Under the pieces are notes generated by a model, which saw only the letters and a program-made list of their open reading frames with translations, was not told the origin of the DNA and ran no database searches. Source: Paraglomus occultum (taxonomy: Eukaryota; Glomeromycota; Glomeromycetes; Paraglomerales; Paraglomeraceae). From it: a stretch of 12,238 nucleotides of DNA. This document shows positions 1-9,322 of the stretch, one piece after another. The stretch covers positions 1 through 12,238 of the forward strand of contig CAJVPJ010001110.1 in the NCBI GenBank assembly GCA_910592205.1. Reading direction: 5' to 3'. Every line of letters begins with the position of its first letter. The stretch's first letter is position 1. Both the position numbers and the translations under genes were made by a program.

Positions 1-3
1 TTA

Positions 4-304
4 CAGCCACATCATAATCAGCCTCTCATTTTATAGAATGTTCACTTTGTCTGGTTTTGTTGCAGTCTGCCCCATTTAGTATGTTTATATTTTTATACAA
101 AGATAGGCCTATTACTATGAAACATGTCATAACTTCAAATAATAGTAGAGAGCTTTATATGAACTTAGTCCATAGTAATAGGTTGTGCATGAGCCAAAGT
201 TATGCTACTAAACCAATGTCTTCCCAAAATGTTAGTTATTTTCCAGCCACATTAGCTCACATATCAAACATTCACTTTATCTGATTTGCTGCAGTCTGTC
301 CCAT
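4..304 (+). repeat. Degenerate direct repeat, two copies about 235 bp apart
   Basis: Copy one (about 4-75) and copy two (about 244-304) share the order of three blocks: CAGCCACAT, then TTCACTTT(G/A)TCTG, then TTG(T/C)TGCAGTCTG(C/T)CCCA. The spacing between the first and second blocks differs by about 10 bp, so the copies are old or only loosely related. The sequence between them is not obviously repeated. It could be a fragment of a tandem array or of a dispersed element cut by the window edge. Confidence 0.45.
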
Positions 305-551
305 ATGACGTAACATTATCCAATAATATCTTACTATTACTATACAAACCCTATTTGAAAGTTGGTAAATAGTAGATATATTCTATACTATTGCATCGCA
401 AACGAAATTAGGCCCAAAGTTCAAGCAACGAGACTTATTAATATTAATAGACAAAATTACTCAAGAAAGTGTATATAAACTTAACTATATTATTAAATTA
501 GAATTAATGGATAAATTTTTAAAAGCCAACATAAATAACATATAAATGCTT

Positions 552-687
552 TCATACATGTTCAAATAAACGTTTTAGTGTTTCCGTAATCATATTCCAA
601 GGTTTCTCCTTCAAGACCGTTAATATCTCCATAGACATTACAAATAATTCAAGTTTCCCGCAGCAGAAACGTCTGTTATATTTGGGG
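552..687 (-). other. Exon-like open frame after a strong splice acceptor (possible 3' exon)
   Basis: On the minus strand a pyrimidine-rich acceptor ending TTTTGTTTTAG (AG at 689-688) is followed by 44 open codons ending in TGA at 554-552. The residues look protein-like, including CCGKLELFVMSMEIL and KPWNMITETLKRLFEHV. The frame fits one leftover base from a preceding codon. No upstream exon could be joined convincingly between 700 and 1150, and no family is recognised. It may be the end of an unannotated minus-strand gene or a chance open frame. Confidence 0.2.
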
Positions 688-1018
688 CTAAAACAAAAGA
701 GTAAGTAGTTAACTGATATGTGCTAAGTAGTAAAGAAGGAAAGTGGCATTTTCGCAAAGGAGTCAGTTGGATAACATTCTTTACTCACTTCATTTATTAA
801 TTACACTTATTGTCCTGTATTATTCTTATTTAAATTCGCTTTTGATTTTTTTTAGTCTATATATAATGAAAGATAGTTAATATTAATAAATTCGACATAT
901 TAATAAATCTAAGTGAATTGTTTGGTGATCGAATCAGGGCAGGATGAGAGAACGAGGTCAAAGTTTCAGCGTTTCAAAGTGTTTGGTCTATTACTGTTGC
1001 AGACTTGAAGTTCACATC

Positions 1019-1352
1019 ATGCCAAATATGCATAACAATAGTGAAAACCGGGCTCTTATTTGTAAACAGGTGATTTCGTTATATATTATAGTGGAGATCG
1101 GTTGAACATCTCATCAGAGATTAGTCATGTGACCATAAGACTTGATCGCGCCAAAAATTGTGCGACGATAAAAGTGGGATGACCTTGAACTACCACGAAA
1201 ATACTGTCGAGTTCTGTTCCGTGAGCTATGGCCGAAAACGAGAACCCAGATCGAACCCCTGTTACAGCGACCGAAACGATAGAAACCACTGCTTTAGTCG
1301 AGACGTTAAATGCCGATCCGAACGCGCCTTCTTCCCCCGGAAAAGCAGCTGA
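1019..1352 (+). promoter_or_regulatory. Upstream ATGs ahead of the KH-domain start codon
   Basis: An ATG at 1019 opens a 28-codon frame ending at a TGA near 1105. A minimal ATG-TGA occurs near 1126. An ATG at 1179 opens a 57-codon frame that runs across the main start at 1228 in another frame and ends at 1352. If transcription starts upstream of these, scanning ribosomes would meet them first, and the overlapping one would be expected to lower translation of the main frame. The transcription start is unknown, so they may lie outside the mRNA. Confidence 0.3.
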
Positions 1353-4300
1353 AATAACTCAAGAAGTAGCACCCGAGGTAGCAGAACCAAACGAAGCACC
1401 AACTGCTCAACAAGCGGTCACTCTCCCGAAAGATACCTCCGATAATGAAGCGTCAAATGATCTGATTGTAGCGCAAGACAGTGAGCAACCACATAATAAT
1501 ATTACTTTCAACGCGAAACCAACAACGGCAACTGAACAGCCAACTGAACAACCAATCGAACAGCCAATCGAACAGCCAACCGAGTTGCCATCCGAACAGC
1601 CGACCGAACAGCCGACTGAACAATCTGAACAAAACACCCAACAATCAGCAGAATATAAAGCGGTTTCGCCCCCACCTTCACTAACGTCTAATTCTGGTGA
1701 AGTGCAATTTAATGATGCAATGGCTAGAGTCCGTGCAATAGCTGCTAAATTGCAGCAAGAAGCAGCGCGAACAAATACACAACAGCCGACAACAGTACAA
1801 GCAGCGAACACAACAGCCGACGTTACTGAGACCCCTCCTCAAGGTCATGGTCACGGTCATCAAGGGGTCAAGCGTTCCCACGAAGAGAATTATAGCAGCC
1901 ACAGTTCGAGAGATAAACGAGACGATCATCGTGACGACTATAGGCGAGATTCTTATAGCAGACGCGATAGGAGCAGGCATGATGACTATGGTCGTGATTC
2001 AAAAAGAGCTGCTTACGATGGCGGATCTTCGCGTTCAGATTGTATCCTCTGCTTACGATTGTGATGTTCTTGAATTAGCGCCTCAATGATGTGCTTTTCA
2101 CTTGTAATATCTTAACTTGACAATCCATCCTATCAGATGAAGGTGGAAGTAGACACCGTTATGGCCTCGGAAGTGAAGAACGTCATAGGCAACATGGATC
2201 GTATTACGGTCCCGGGGAATCGTTACGTTCAGGACAGATTCTCGAGGAGTTTTCTGTACCCAACGTAGTTGTCGGCTCTGTTATTGGACGGGGCGGAGAA
2301 AATATAAAGAAGATTGAAAAGAACACGGGAGCCAAAATTCAGTTTTCGCAAGGTTGTGTTGAACACGGTTTAGTTTAGACAATTTGAGACATTGTTTGCC
2401 TCACTATTTACATATTTTATTTTGTCATCGAAATCATATCATTCAATCGTCCAGATCAACCACCAGACTGTATTGACAGGCGTGTGTCTATTGCTGGTTC
2501 TCCAGAAGAAGTCAGAAGTGCGCGAACCATGATACAATCACTTGTCGACGAGTCTCTCACCAGCCAAGCAAATCGTCGCGGAGACTACGGGCCTAATCGT
2601 GTTACGGTTACCATTCACGTTCCGAGTAGTAAAGTGGGTGTGATAATAGGTCGTGGTGGCGAAACTATACGTGATCTACAAGATAGAAGTGGTGCGCGAA
2701 TAAATGTTACACCAGATAATGCTGCCACAGTTCAATCTGCAGATCGTCCAGTGACTTTGGTTGGTGACGAGGCTGCGATACAGAGAGCAAAGGCGTTAAT
2801 CGATGAAGTCATCAATGGTGGCGATATTGCTTTGGATAGGGTATGGACTTTGTATGACATGAAAATGCGATTTACATAAAAGAGCATAAACGCATGTTAC
2901 TCATACTAATTTACCATTGGTTTAAATCGGTTTGAAGTCAAACTCCAAAGACTATGGTGGTTCTAGTCGTGGAGGTAGCGTCTATGGTGGTGACGGTCAT
3001 GGAAGCAGTTACAAAGATAGTCATTATGGTCCGGGAGGACAGTACGGTGGGAAGCCCTCTCAGGAAAAGATCACAATTCAAGTGCCAAACGATACAGTCG
3101 GATTGATTATTGGGAAAGGTAGGCACGTTGATAAATCTAATTTTATTAATATTTTGCCGATTACTTATTGCTGATTGCACGTCACTATGATATCGACGCC
3201 TCTTCTCCCCTTTCATTTCAAGGCGGTGAGACAGTCAAGACTCTTCAACAACAATCGGGTGCTAAAATTCAAATAGAATCTGACCATGGACCATCGACTG
3301 CAGATAGAAACGTGCATATAATCGGTAAGTGTACGAATAATTAACTATCCTAATTGCACATGCTCGCAATTGGCCCTGCTTGTCGATTCAATGTCAGTCG
3401 TTCGATCGCTGCCTTGCGTTTATTTCGATGTAAATCGTATCGTTGTAGGGACATCTGAGACTATTGCTATTGCGAAATCTTTAATTCTTGAAAAAGCTGC
3501 GTCTGGAAATGTATATGTCGTTCACTATCGCTTGTTGAGTGGTCTTGCTATCGTTTTTTATCGTAAAATGCTCGTAATGATAATGGTTTGTTTGTTGTTG
3601 ATGAATGTATCGTATTTCTCTCTGTTGCTCTTGTTGTCGTGTATATTCGTTTAATTTACAGCGTGATAGGCCTCGACATCCGGACTACGGAAGGAGGTAA
3701 GAGCGGGAGACAAGGCATTGGTCTGAGCGTTTTCATAGCAGCGTAGTATTTTGAACATTTATCACGGATTCATTAGTGGCGGATACCAACAGAGCGGAAG
3801 TGGATATCAACAAGGCGGTTATCAACAACCAGGAAACTATCCACAAAATAGCGGCTATCAGCAGACGACGGGTTATCAACAGAGCAGCAATTACTCACAT
3901 TTAGGTGGACACCAGCAAAGCGGATATACACAAAGTAGTAACTATCAACAGGGCACTGGATATCAACAGACTAATTACACGCAGAATACTTATCCCTCTC
4001 AGCCATCACAACAAAACACATATGGACAAACGAACACAATTGGCGATCCGTTATCCAGTGGTTATAATACTGCATACGCGTCATCCGGACTTCAATCATC
4101 AACTAATTACAGTCAGTATGGTAGTGGTTACAACCAGACACCAACCACTTATGGTCAATATCAAACACAACCACCTTATGGCTCATATCCACAACAATCA
4201 CAATACAGTCAACAACAGTCTACTGCAGTGGTAGTGGGACAGACTGCTGCTCAGACTGTTGCTCAGACTGCACAACCAATGGGACAGCCAACAGCCACGG

Positions 4301-4954
4301 GGCAACCAGTCAATCAGACGATACCCCAGACGATAGCTCAATCTCAAGGTAAATTGACGTGTTAATATTAATCGTGAGTGAAACTAACTAGTCTGACATT
4401 AAACAGTTCCATATTCCAAAACAGGCTATTACTCAACACAACCAACACCAACCGATATCAAAAAGTCACCCCAAGGAACCGAAATCAAACAAGACATATC
4501 GACGCCATCCACATCATCACAATATGGCTACCAACAATATCAGTATAACTACAGTGCAGCTCGACCCGTAGTGGCTCAGTATCCAAGTATGCCTAACCCT
4601 ACTTCTACCCCTACAAGCACCTATCCAAGTTCGGCTACGACTACGGCATATACTCCAGCTACAGCATCCAATGCGCAAGATGCTAGAGATCAATCGTCAC
4701 CCCCACAACCGACATATTCAGGTTATTACCCTCAATACACCCAAGATCAATACAGCCAACAACAGAATTATTACCAACAGTATTACCAACAGCATCAACA
4801 ACAACAGCAGCAGCAGCAACAACAGCAGCAGCAGCAACAGCAGCAACACGCGCAGCCGCTTTCACAACGACTAAATCAACAACCTCCAACACAGGTTTAC
4901 GGTTATCAACAAACGACTGCTGCTGCTGGCCGGCCAACCGAAGCCTCGAAATGA
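1228..4954 (+). CDS. FUBP/KHSRP-like protein with three KH domains
   Basis: Nine exons join in frame: 1228-2041, 2137-2352, 2455-2840, 2938-3118, 3223-3324, 3449-3510, 3662-3696, 3777-4348 and 4425-4954, giving 965 codons. The acidic, Gln/Pro-rich N-terminus carries an EQPT-type repeat. Residues 159-180 (core FNDAMARVRAIAAKLQQ) resemble the FUBP N-box helix, which in animal FUBP1 binds the repressor FIR/PUF60. An Arg/Asp/Ser-rich stretch follows at about 210-270. KH1 (about 309-376, GRGG at 322-325), KH2 (392-462, GRGG 409-412) and KH3 (515-585, GKGG 531-534) all keep the GxxG loop, so nucleic-acid binding is expected. Residues 599-965 form a low-complexity Tyr/Gln/Ser tail. The family binds single-stranded DNA and RNA in the nucleus and cytoplasm and controls transcription, splicing or decay. 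The exon 8 and 9 acceptors have in-frame alternatives (3746 and 4406). Identity is secure at family level; the target is unknown. Confidence 0.9.
1531..1626 (+). repeat. 12-bp coding minisatellite, eight (T/I/S)EQP units
   Basis: Eight consecutive 12-bp units encode TEQP TEQP IEQP IEQP and degenerate versions (TELP, SEQP, TEQP, TEQS), residues about 102-133 of the KH protein. Units differ at synonymous and replacement sites (CAA/CAG, ACT/ACC/ATC), so the array is not freshly expanded. Being a multiple of three, copy-number changes would keep the frame. The minus strand is also open here as a side effect of the repeat. Confidence 0.85.
4796..4846 (+). repeat. Polyglutamine tract, 17 mixed CAA/CAG codons
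   Basis: Seventeen consecutive Gln codons (residues about 914-930 of the KH protein) lie between two His codons. CAA and CAG are interspersed; the longest pure CAG run is four codons, which normally limits slippage. The tract sits inside a larger Tyr/Gln-rich region with repeats of the type YQQ, of prion-like composition. Confidence 0.95.
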
Positions 4955-5118
4955 GGCGATATTCGATATGTCTGTAAACTTCGAAATTTTGGGAAAGATA
5001 CTAATGGATGCAGCGTATTTTCTATCTCTATAGGCATATATTTCTTGGTGCATATGACAATGTTCCATTTAGCGCCTCATAGTTATTGGTACAATAATCG
5101 ATTGTACGAAAAAAAAAA

Positions 5119-5124
5119 AATAAA
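5119..5124 (+). terminator. Canonical AATAAA polyadenylation signal
   Basis: AATAAA follows an A-run of about 12 bases, 165 bp after the KH-gene stop codon and well before the OLA1 start. Its position and strand fit the 3' end of the KH-gene transcript. The A-rich context means a chance match is possible. Confidence 0.5.
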
Positions 5125-5421
5125 TACTTCATGAAGATTAAGATACCTATTACTATCAATTGCGTTGGCTTAAATTTCCCGTTAAACATCTACATTCCTG
5201 CGAAACTCCCACCACTGTACATTATAAACAAAAGAGACCATATCACTCAGAAAGCGAAAAGTCCAGAAGTGTCATCTGTAAGTGCATTTTATTAGTGGAA
5301 AATATCTGCCTTGAGAACGTTCGCGCTGCTTAAATAATATGCCGATCACATCAAAATGATTTTAGTAACTGATGGATAGACTTGGCCACGTGAAATCACA
5401 TTTCCCAATATTAGCGTTGTA

Positions 5422-5511
5422 ATGCGAGCATTATTCACTGTCTTGACGTTTGGACGCCAAACATACTCGACCGTTAGATCAATACAGATTAGCGCAGTAT
5501 TATTTCGTAGA
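5422..5511 (+). other. In-frame 30-codon N-terminal extension of OLA1, or a 5' UTR intron
   Basis: An ATG at 5422 is in frame with the conserved OLA1 start at 5512, with no stop between. The 30 residues contain five arginines and no Asp or Glu and end in RR just before the normal Met, as in a mitochondrial presequence. A competing reading is an intron from the GT at 5419 to the TTTCGTAG acceptor at 5510 (92 bp, a typical length here), leaving only the usual start. Sequence alone does not decide. Confidence 0.4.
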
Positions 5512-7427
5512 ATGCCACCAAAAAAGGTGATAAAAGAAGAAAAGATATTACTGGGTAGACCAGGTAATAACTTGAAGATTGGTGTCGTCGGTTTGCCTAA
5601 TGTAGGGTACGTATTTTAACTTTGACAAGCATTTTCCATTCCTACCATTTATACGAAACTGATGCTATTTTTGAGCAACGTTTGTATACTTTTATTAACT
5701 TGCTGCATGTCTATTGCCGCTTTGATCTTTTTTTCAGCAAATCGACGTTTTTTAATGCAATTACAAATAGTGCTGTACCAGCTGAAAACCGTCCATTCTG
5801 TACAATTGGTACTAATTTTTAACAATATGTCGACTGTGAAGGCTTGTAAACGTTTTTCTTTTGTTAACATGCTGATGTATGATATTTCAAACAGATCCCG
5901 AAGAATCTCGCGTAGCAGTGCCAGATCCTCGTTTCGATTGGTTATGTGAAATATATAACCCAGAGTCAAAAATCCCAGCTTATTTAACGGTAATTGACAT
6001 CGCAGGGCTTGTAAAAGGGGCTGCTACAGGAGAAGGCTTAGGGAATAGCTTTTTAAGCCATATTCGTGCTGTAGATGCTATATTTCACGTTATCCGTTAG
6101 TACTTTCTTTTTTTTTTTTTAAAAAAAAATTTATAAGATCTACCATGTTTTCACATGTGATTAATCCTGTTTACACGTTTTGATCGTAGGGGCTTTCTCC
6201 GATGAAGAAGTGACACATATTGAAGGTGAAGTCGATCCAGTTCGAGATCTGGACATTATCCATACAGAATTGCGTCTCAAAGATGAAGAATTTCTCACAA
6301 AACGTGTTGAGGATCTTGCCAAGGTTACTGCGCGTATAGGAAAGGGTGGTAGTGCGGCCGACAAGGCCAAAAAAGAAGAATTGGTATGTGATGGAGGCAC
6401 TGTATTGCAATGCCCTGCTCCATGTTTTCCTAACTATATGTTAACTCGTAGCCGTTGTATTTAGGAAATCACACAGAAAATTCTCGGTGTAGTAAAAGAT
6501 GACGGCAAAGATGTGCGAAAGGAAAACTGGAGTAATAAAGAAGTGAGTTTCTTTTCAATGCACCACTTTTTGTGTAGACTATATATTGTAGTAGATGTTC
6601 ACGATTATTTTATTTTCACCGATTAGGTTGAAATAATCAATTCTCTTCAACTTTTAACTGCAAAACCAGTGATCTATCTTGTTAATTTAAGCCAGAAAGA
6701 TTACGTTCGAAAGAAAAACAAGTGGTGAGTGCGTTTGCGCGCTACTGTACATACCTTTCTTCCAAGTACCATTTGTCACTCATTTGTTTGTATAGGTTAC
6801 CCAAGATTAAAGCTTGGATCGATGAGAATAACCCGGGAGACCTTATTATTCCATTCTGCGCTAATTTAGAACAACGCTTATCAGTGAAAAAGTCCATAGA
6901 AGAAAAAGAAGCAATGCTGAAGGAATTGGAAACAACTTCTGCCTTGCCTAAGATAATCGTTGCTGGTTATCAAACATTACAATTAATCTATTTCTTCACT
7001 TGTGGACCGGATGAAGTGAGAGCGTGGACAATTAGGGTAAGCATAAATGGGAATCAGTATTCAATGGGAGTGATTATTACTTTGCGACTCATTTTAATAT
7101 TGATTTGGCTCGTAAATATTAACAGAAACTAACAAAGGCACCAAAAGCCGCAGGAGTGTAAGTTGACATCAAACGTTAAATCTCTGTAACGCTATTCTCT
7201 TTTCGCAGTAACCGTCAACTTACACATGTTATCTATCAAACAGCATCCATACAGATTTAGAAAAGGGCTTTATTTTGGCTGAAATCATGAAATATGAGGA
7301 TCTCAAAGAACATGGTTCAGAGGCTGCTGTTAAAGCTGCCGGAAAGTATGCACAAAAGGGTAAAGACTATGTAATGGAAGATGGTGATATTGCGTATTTT
7401 AGATCAGGTCTAGGGAAAAAGAAGTAG
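5512..7427 (+). CDS. OLA1: Obg-like ATPase 1 (YchF/OLA1 family)
   Basis: Nine exons join in frame: 5512-5606, 5738-5808, 5895-6095, 6190-6383, 6465-6542, 6627-6724, 6796-7036, 7126-7157 and 7244-7427. They give 397 codons, close to the roughly 396 of human OLA1. The start MPPKK matches the family. The P-loop GLPNVGKST is at 27-35, the G2-region PFCTIDPEESR at about 51-61, the G3 DIAGLVKGA at 90-98, and the conserved FLSHI with its His at 111. The G4 position reads NLSQ (233-236) where OLA1 normally has NLSE or NMSE. A helical domain and a C-terminal TGS domain ([13 protein letters not shown] and [19 protein letters not shown]) follow, ending GKKK. OLA1 is a cytosolic P-loop NTPase that prefers ATP and is linked to ribosomes, translation control and stress responses. 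Intron 3 carries a long T-run followed by an A-run. Identification is secure. Confidence 0.96.
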
Positions 7428-7626
7428 TTGCGTAGAACCTATTAATTGCTCTCAATGCCAGCAGTAGAAAAAGTATTTATTTTGACAGAACTGATTGCTA
7501 TAAGGACCAATATAAAGTCTGGACAGAATATCGCAAAAGGTATATAAACGGGATTAGGCTAGGAGTTTATTTGAATGAGGAAGCAGGCTACCTAATGTTT
7601 GTGCGATCCTACTATTAAAATTAATA

Positions 7627-7797
7627 CTATTGCGCATGCAAACCACCGCGAACAACTCGTAGAAATTCGATCACCCCAACAGCAGTGAGGAATTGTAGAT
7701 GCTCGTGGTGGTAGAGATGCTGGCAGTTTCTACAATTGTATGTGTCTGCCCTGCAACAAGAGGAAGAATGAGTTAGACATTCGCTGAAATAATACAT
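7627..7797 (-). other. Small Cys/His-rich ORF, 56 codons, unproven
   Basis: An ATG at 7797-7795 on the minus strand opens 56 codons ending at TAG 7629-7627. The centre reads CRNCQHLYHHEH, a CxxC followed by four His within seven residues, which would suit metal binding. The C-terminal part is hydrophobic (EHLQFLTAVGVIEFLRVV). Two good splice acceptors (TTTCAG and TTGTTGCAG) lie inside or at its start, so it could instead be the last exon of a small gene. Parts of other frames are also open here, so chance is a serious alternative. Confidence 0.2.
7691..7737. repeat. 9-bp perfect inverted repeat with 29-nt loop
   Basis: AATTGTAGA at 7691-7699 is the reverse complement of TCTACAATT at 7729-7737. 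The pair lies about 270 bp after the OLA1 stop, in the convergent region. It could form a stem in either strand's transcript; a role in 3' end formation is only a guess. Confidence 0.5.
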
Positions 7798-8259
7798 ATT
7801 ATTGAAGTTTAGTAATAGTAATAGAGGATCAGTAAAAATTCATAAATATTATCTAAAATGTCAACTGCCTCTAGAATTTCCTTAGCAATGCTCTCATGGT
7901 CAACACAAAAACTAATGTTGGTCTTGATTCTCATATACGAAATCAATTTTTGTCATCAATCATTACTAACCCAACAACCAAGAATCCAATTCTCATAATT
8001 TACATGTTTGTTAAACGTAACTTTTGTCAATTGGAAGCAAAAATTGATTCGGAACATTAAGTACGATTTGAATTTGACTATACCGATTGTTATGGAAATC
8101 GTCGCTATCAGAATCGATATGAAAGTTCAAAGAGCAGATCTTAATAAAGCTGCACGATATAAATAGTCGACTCGTGCCTAATCTCTATTTACCGATAGGG
8201 TTTAATGAACGTCATTACCAATTATTCAATAACTTGGAGATTGCATACACCAACATATT

Positions 8260-8265
8260 TTTATT
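8260..8265 (-). terminator. AATAAA polyadenylation signal for the Rpb5 gene
   Basis: Minus-strand AATAAA (TTTATT on the plus strand) lies 46 bp after the Rpb5 stop codon, in the expected orientation and distance. The surrounding sequence is AT-rich, so a chance match cannot be excluded. Confidence 0.55.
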
Positions 8266-8310
8266 AGATATGTTATTTTATCAATACACTATTATAATCG
8301 CCCTGCCGTC

Positions 8311-9249
8311 TCAAAGACAAAGACGATATGTAACATATCGACCAGCCGTCTCACTAGCTCGTACTATCCTTACCACCTTGTTAATATTAAAAGTCTCAAT
8401 TAGTTAAGAACATGCTGAAACTCAACATCTGAATAATATCACACACCTGACCGCGTTTCAAACCGTAGTATCTTGCCACGGGATCAGTTATTTGAATCCT
8501 TGGTAATTGTGTTTCCTTTAGTCTACTGTAATGGGGCCAAGGAAAAAATCAATCCAATTGTTCCATGGTAAGATTTGCTGCTCAAGATAATGCTATTATT
8601 AAGATACACTTACTATCTCTTTAGCAAGGCTTTTTTCTCTTCATCTGTTAATAGAGTATGATGCGGTACTAATTGATGCTCGGTAATGTTAACTAAAAGT
8701 TCCGACTCTGAGAACGTATCCAATTCATATGTAAAGGTGTCGGGTCCCCTGTCACTAATTCCTTGGTTTAGAGATTGAATGGCTTTGTTCGCAGCAGATG
8801 TCAAGGTGCCTTGATAGACTATTATTCCGCGAGAGACGCGTTGGTCTACCATTTTTGTACAGATCCTGAGTTGTTGGAATCAAAAGAGAGGTTATAAAAT
8901 ATTTTTTGGGGTATATCGACAGCCAATAGTCAATCCGAACAAGACTTACTGTTTTAAATATTTCACACCAACAGTTTTCTCATTGGGAAAGGTTACCAAA
9001 AGCTGTTCCGTTGGGTTATCACTTTTTTGCACTTGGAACATCATTTCGTCGCGTCTAGAAAAAGAAAAAAATACTTGAGTCCCGCAATATATCCATTGTC
9101 GCAAAATTTTCAATTTTGTCTGTTAATACTTATTTTTGCAAGCAAGTTGCACACGAAATGAATACCTACGAAACCTTCCCATTCCTTACGCATTTAGTTC
9201 GAAAATAATCCATATCCGGGTTTAATTCTTGTTCTGCCACCACGTATCC
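8311..9249 (-). CDS. RPB5: RNA polymerase subunit Rpb5 (RPABC1), N-terminal exon unresolved
   Basis: Five exons join in frame on the minus strand: 9249-9170, 9054-8950, 8865-8614, 8525-8447 and 8376-8311, giving 193 residues. The chain begins [16 protein letters not shown], matching the conserved (DR)GY near residue 25 of Rpb5. It continues through [14 protein letters not shown] and GIIVYQ into the C-terminal assembly domain: [42 protein letters not shown] and [12 protein letters not shown]. Rpb5 is shared by RNA polymerases I, II and III and contributes to the lower jaw near downstream DNA. Human Rpb5 has 210 residues, so about 20-25 N-terminal residues with the RLW-type motif are missing. 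An in-frame TAG sits directly before the first Gly codon, so an acceptor at 9250 is implied. One frame-preserving join starts at ATG 9356, donor GTGAGA at 9344, but gives only MCSD before GY. The family call is secure; the start is not. Confidence 0.9.
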
Positions 9250-9322
9250 CTAATCGTATCATGCGGAGGATTTTTTGGAATGGTCTATGAGTAAAGAATG
9301 ACTTAGTCTTACTTGTAGGACG

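Larger units (their letters stand above)
1..1227. other. AT-rich intergenic region upstream of the KH-domain gene
   Basis: No convincing gene is visible. The region holds a degenerate direct repeat near the left edge, an exon-like minus-strand signal at 552-687, and several upstream ATGs between 1019 and 1179, each treated separately. A 70-codon open frame on the plus strand at about 66-284 has no family resemblance and spans the repeat. The last 200 bases probably include the promoter and 5' UTR of the gene starting at 1228, but no clear core promoter element can be assigned. Confidence 0.6.
4955..5511 (+). other. 3' UTR of the KH gene and upstream region of OLA1
   Basis: The two genes are in tandem. 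The first part should be the 3' UTR of the KH gene, with a poly(A) signal at 5119-5124. The rest should hold the OLA1 promoter and 5' UTR. No TATA box or known operator can be assigned. The final 90 bases are an open extension of the OLA1 frame, listed separately. Confidence 0.6.
7428..8310. other. Convergent intergenic region between OLA1 and the Rpb5 gene
   Basis: The two flanking genes point toward each other, so both 3' UTRs lie here. A less AT-rich part (about 7635-7770) contains an inverted repeat and a small minus-strand ORF. Elsewhere only short open frames are seen, for example 7858-7998 plus, 7809-7934 minus (41 codons) and 8092-8166 plus. None has a recognisable family. Confidence 0.6.

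Noticed and set aside
66-284. Plus-strand open frame of about 70 codons after a TTGCAG acceptor-like site
   Set aside because: No family resemblance, it ends inside the second repeat copy, and the acceptor-like motif is itself part of the repeat.
1407-1811. Minus-strand open frame of 134 codons opposite the KH gene N-terminus
   Set aside because: It is antisense to a confirmed exon and is kept open by the 12-bp repeat; its Cys/Gly/Ser pattern simply mirrors the EQPT repeat.
6105-6132. Long T-run followed by A-run as a terminator or mobile-element tail
   Set aside because: It lies within OLA1 intron 3, whose splice sites and flanking conserved protein are clear; a simple homopolymer tract is enough explanation.
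8174-8407. Plus-strand open frame of 77 codons
   Set aside because: It begins with GTG and overlaps the last exon of Rpb5 on the opposite strand, whose C-terminal motif [12 protein letters not shown] is clear.
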